NCBI GenBank assembly: GCA_020426125.1
Contig: JAGQQQ010000095.1
Location: 1 to 23,967, forward strand
Reading direction: 5' to 3'
DNA length: 23,967 nt
Origin: Planctomycetaceae bacterium
GTDB lineage: Bacteria; Planctomycetota; Planctomycetia; Planctomycetales; Planctomycetaceae
The notes below the pieces were generated by a model, which was given only the letters and a program-made list of their open reading frames with translations, did not search any database and was not told where the DNA came from. Numbering within the stretch: the first letter of the stretch is position 1; each line of letters starts with the position of its first letter. Below are positions 21,039 through 23,967 of the stretch, piece by piece. The position numbers and the translations under genes were made by a program.

Positions 21039-22632
21039 ACTGTCCCATCTGGTCCGTGATCTCGAGTTCAAAGTCATAGAACTCGGAATAACCCTGACTT
21101 TGCTTTCCGCCTCCTTCAATGGAGATCTCGCGAGAATCGTTTCGCTTCGGATTCGATGTGGCAACCTCCTCTCCGTTAATTCGTAACGTCGCCTCATCCC
21201 CCAGGATTTGAACTTCGATCTGGTACTCCGTTTCCAATTCGAAACGGAAGGGGGTTCCGGTCGGCTTCGGACCGTGAAGAAAGAACTTGTGGTCACGCCC
21301 CTCGTATCCAAAATGGAATGCGTCGAATCGGACCCGAGGATTGGTTTCTCCCCGGACGGCCAGTTTGAAACGAAGCGTGAGGTCATTGGGGAGCCGCTGT
21401 TGAAATCGAATGAGCGAGTGTCCGGCCCCCTTTAAACGGCCCTCCTCGGATTTCCATTCCCCCCGGACGATCCGCCAGTTATCGAGATCGGCGAGGTCCT
21501 TGAGAGGATCACCGTTTGGCAGGATGACACCAGGAATCTGCTCGCTCGCGTCAAATTCTTCGATCTCCGTGACAAGTTTGGGGGACTCCGGATCCAGGGT
21601 CAGCATCACAACCTTCGTCCCGTTGCCGACAGCCAGGATTTTGCCCCGTTCGACGAGTGTCGCAACCAGCAACGGCTCCCGGCCCAGTTTGACTTCACGG
21701 AGCAGTTTGGCCGTCTCCGAATCCCAGATTCGGACGAAACCGTCGGTTCCCAACGAGACGAACGTCTTGTAGCCGTCGAAGAAGAGAATCTCCGTGACGA
21801 TTCCTCGGTGGGCCAGGAATGCATTTAACTGCCGCTCCTGTCCGGCGTGCCACTGTTCGATGGTGCCATCGTCGTGTCCAGTCGCCATGTAGATCCCATC
21901 GCCGCGAGCAAACGCGAGAGCCGTGACCGGTCGACGATGGGTCGCAATGTGGTCCGACATCCGAAAAGTCGATGGATGCAACAGCACGGTATCCCGGCCG
22001 TTGGCAATCCCAAGTTGGCCGCCACCGGGGATCGGATCGATGTCATGGAGCGGTTGGTCGGGATAAGGGAGCGAATTCGGACCGGCATCAAAGCGTTCAC
22101 CCTGGTCAATAAAATGGAATCGATCGTCAAAGTAGGTGATCGCGCCGTTGTCATAGTCAACACGAATAAACTGAATGGGCGCCATTCCCGGCTCCGCGAA
22201 AGTCGCGAGTTGGCCATTGTCGGCTCGCACAGTCGTAATCTGGCCCCGATCATCCCCCACGTACATGACCTGAGAGTCAGAGACGCCGCGGGTGACAATG
22301 GCAGTGACGATCTCGGCGCGGACCAAAACACGACGGAGTTGTTTTCGCGTGGACACGTCCCAGAATCGAACGGCTCTCATTCCCGGTTGACCAGGCACAT
22401 CCTCCGTTCCAGACGAGACAAGCAGTTTTCCATCTCCCGAAGCCGCCAAGGCCGTCACGCGCGGGCCACTCGTGGCGATCGCGGCCTTTCCCCGGGCTTG
22501 GCCGAAACACATCGACGCGACGAATTGGAGGAAAATGATTGCAAGAAGGACCTGACGGAAAAACACTCCGCAACAACTCCCTGCCGCATTCACCAGAAGA
22601 TGGGATTGAGAATGCGGTGCGACTTTGTCCAT
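21037..22632 (-). CDS. secreted WD40-repeat protein with LamG/DUF1080-like C-terminus
   Basis: The 531-residue product has an N-terminal signal-like stretch (about 23-45, VFFRQVLLAIIFLQFVASMC, then FGQA). Residues 55-365 contain WD40-type blades, for example VTALAASGDGKLLVSSG, VTALAFARGDGIYMATGHDD, VRFWDVSTRKQLRRV and VRIWDSETAKLLREV. The last 150 residues form a jelly-roll domain like those of DUF1080 (3-keto-disaccharide hydrolase) proteins: DNWRIVRGEWKSEEGRLKG, then LRFKLAV and FELETEYQIEVQI. ATG 22632 is favoured by GAGGA eight bases upstream; a GTG at 22566 would give a tidier signal peptide. Binding partners and any enzyme activity are unknown. It is the last minus-strand gene of its group and may follow the AAA+ gene. 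Confidence 0.85.
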   Translation of the reverse strand: MDKVAPHSQSHLLVNAAGSCCGVFFRQVLLAIIFLQFVASMCFGQARGKAAIATSGPRVTALAASGDGKLLVSSGTEDVPGQPGMRAVRFWDVSTRKQLRRVLVRAEIVTAIVTRGVSDSQVMYVGDDRGQITTVRADNGQLATFAEPGMAPIQFIRVDYDNGAITYFDDRFHFIDQGERFDAGPNSLPYPDQPLHDIDPIPGGGQLGIANGRDTVLLHPSTFRMSDHIATHRRPVTALAFARGDGIYMATGHDDGTIEQWHAGQERQLNAFLAHRGIVTEILFFDGYKTFVSLGTDGFVRIWDSETAKLLREVKLGREPLLVATLVERGKILAVGNGTKVVMLTLDPESPKLVTEIEEFDASEQIPGVILPNGDPLKDLADLDNWRIVRGEWKSEEGRLKGAGHSLIRFQQRLPNDLTLRFKLAVRGETNPRVRFDAFHFGYEGRDHKFFLHGPKPTGTPFRFELETEYQIEVQILGDEATLRINGEEVATSNPKRNDSREISIEGGGKQSQGYSEFYDFELEITDQMGQ

Positions 22633-22812
22633 GGCGCGAATCCTCGGATGTCATCGAACGGTTCCAGGAGCCTGAGGCTACGAGATTGTAACGCGAATGA
22701 CGTCGAAGGGTCGATCTTTCCCGCACCGAATCGAACGACCTTCAGAGATCGCAGTACCAGGAGATTTCTGAGGTGCCGTGTGATTTGCCCATGCAAGGAG
22801 CCTCCCAGCTAG

Positions 22813-23967
22813 CTATTCTTCCGCCGCATGGGCCTCTTCGAGTTTGGCAAGTAATCCGCGGTAGCTCTTGAGGCATTGCTCCACCATCGGTCGGAGTTCG
22901 GTGATCTCCTGGTGCTGCCGAGCGGTCAGTTCCGTGAGCGGTTTGAGCCATTGTTCCATCAGCGAGAATTGCGTCGTGAGAACGCTGTAGACGGATTTCG
23001 GAAGGCGGTTGATGACCGTGATGCGGTCCGACTTGTCCGCGGCGGGAGTGGTGGTCGATGGAAGTTGGTCTGGCCATTTCATCTCAATGGCCGGCACCTC
23101 GATTGGTCGGCTGGCGAGTTGCTCCATTCGCGTCAGGCTGGTCGACATCTGTTCGGAAAGTGACCTCAGACCGGCCGCCAGGACTTCCAGTTGGCCGTTG
23201 TCTTCGTTTCGTGCCGACAGGGACACCGCAGCATCGCCGACCGCTTTGCGAATCGAGTCCAGTCCATCGTTGAAGGTGGATAGCGTCGCGATGACCTGTC
23301 CGACTTTGTCGTCGGAGCCGATGCCGCGAAGTTTGACGTTCTGCCGGAAGGTCTTCTTAATGTCCTCCCAGCGTTGTTGTTCCCTGGGCGTCATCAGGCC
23401 CGTCAGTTCCTTGAACTTAAGCAGGTTGGCTTCGGTTCCTGACGTTAGCGTCTGGGCATCATTCTGATAGCTGCTGACGATGAGAGTTTCCAGTTCCTTG
23501 TCGTTCATGACTGGCAACACCTTTTCGGCGATGCGGTTCATGTTTCGGTAAGAACCTTGCAGCAGGAACGGCGGTTCTGTCCGGTAGTCATCGTGTTGGG
23601 CGGCGGAGGTGATGTATTCCCGGTTGACTCGCAGGACGACGTCTCGCACCCGCATGAGTTTGACCATCACAGAGACAAACTCATTGAGTTCCTCGGCGGA
23701 GTAGTTGCCTTCGAAGTCGATTCCTTCCTGGCTGGGAGGCTGCCCGGTCTCCTGCTGGCGGCGAGTCTGCTGAGCGAGTTTGATGACGCCGTAGACATCT
23801 TTTTGAGAGCGCGACGCCAGCCGTGATAAAACGGGGTTCGATGTCAGTGAGTTCTCCAGATAACTCATTTCAAAGGCGTCCGCCGAGTCGCCAATGATTT
23901 CGCCGAGGTTATAGATATCGGCTCGATTGGAGAGCATGTCCGGAATCTGGAACTTCTCGCCGCTCTC
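22813..23967 (-). CDS. AAA+ 'DNA repair ATPase'-type protein, C-terminal part
   Basis: The frame is open to the right edge, so only the last 384 residues are visible. The sequence MLSNRADIYNLGEIIGD, then SYLENSLTSNPVLSRLASRS, YITSAAQHDDYRTEPPFLLQ, GSYRNMNRIAEKVLPVMND and ELETLIVSSYQNDAQTLTSG, matches what I remember of the C-terminal end of very large bacterial proteins annotated as DNA repair ATPase, whose AAA+ module lies upstream. The final 150 residues are a helical, coiled-coil-like tail with little conservation. The catalytic motifs are outside the window. The function in cells is poorly known to me, so the DNA repair label should be treated as a database name only. Confidence 0.75.
   Translation of the reverse strand, partial: ESGEKFQIPDMLSNRADIYNLGEIIGDSADAFEMSYLENSLTSNPVLSRLASRSQKDVYGVIKLAQQTRRQQETGQPPSQEGIDFEGNYSAEELNEFVSVMVKLMRVRDVVLRVNREYITSAAQHDDYRTEPPFLLQGSYRNMNRIAEKVLPVMNDKELETLIVSSYQNDAQTLTSGTEANLLKFKELTGLMTPREQQRWEDIKKTFRQNVKLRGIGSDDKVGQVIATLSTFNDGLDSIRKAVGDAAVSLSARNEDNGQLEVLAAGLRSLSEQMSTSLTRMEQLASRPIEVPAIEMKWPDQLPSTTTPAADKSDRITVINRLPKSVYSVLTTQFSLMEQWLKPLTELTARQHQEITELRPMVEQCLKSYRGLLAKLEEAHAAEE

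Noticed and set aside
21847..22812. 321-codon plus-strand frame opposite the WD40 gene
   Set aside because: Arg/Ser-rich shadow of a real gene with clear WD40 blades.

Overview
The window looks like chromosomal DNA from a planctomycete (phylum Planctomycetota, Planctomycetaceae-like). This is inferred from three things: the protein style (several secreted or membrane proteins of lineage-restricted type, TPR/SEC-C and WD40 plus LamG-like architectures, a CehA/McbA-type PHP hydrolase, and ECF sigma factors with membrane partners); the compact ffh-rpsP-trmD-rplS cluster without rimM; and the frequent lack of clear Shine-Dalgarno sites. No phage, integrase, transposase or CRISPR array is visible.

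Layout. 1-349: a long imperfect inverted repeat running off the left edge, then non-coding DNA. 350-2279 (minus): a rhomboid-family membrane protein with a helical-repeat middle, and a translationally overlapping Trp-rich membrane protein. 2700-4832 (plus): a SEC-C/TPR-like protein. 4833-8821 (plus): the translation and export cluster ffh, rpsP, trmD, rplS, preceded by a structured leader and closed by a strong terminator. 8822-9665: mostly non-coding, with one tRNA-Thr(CGU), a possible 35-residue ORF and an 18-bp perfect palindrome. 9666-11923: a short-chain dehydrogenase (minus) and a TPR lipoprotein (plus), divergent. 11972-13948 (minus): an ECF sigma factor and its membrane anti-sigma factor. 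14559-17165 (plus): a large secreted PHP-type metallohydrolase, followed by a long imperfect hairpin. 17797-18739 (minus): an HPF/RaiA-like ribosome hibernation protein and a conserved-looking hypothetical. 19009-20870 (plus): a tiny Tyr-rich secreted protein, a second ECF sigma factor and a single-pass membrane partner overlapping it by ATGA. 21037-23967 (minus): a secreted WD40/LamG-like protein and the C-terminal part of a large AAA+ 'DNA repair ATPase'-type protein that runs off the right edge.

The most interesting signal is regulatory. Two GGAAC-N16/17-CGTCAA boxes, the classic form of an ECF (sigma-E-like) promoter, occur in the window. One sits on top of the start codon of the first ECF sigma gene, which implies autoregulation with a very short or absent 5' leader. 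The other is upstream of the Tyr-rich secreted protein and the second sigma/anti-sigma pair, and a near-consensus box points the opposite way towards the hypothetical gene at 18365-18739. Together 18365-20870 reads as a compact envelope-response module that I do not recognise as a described system. All functional assignments are from sequence reading alone.
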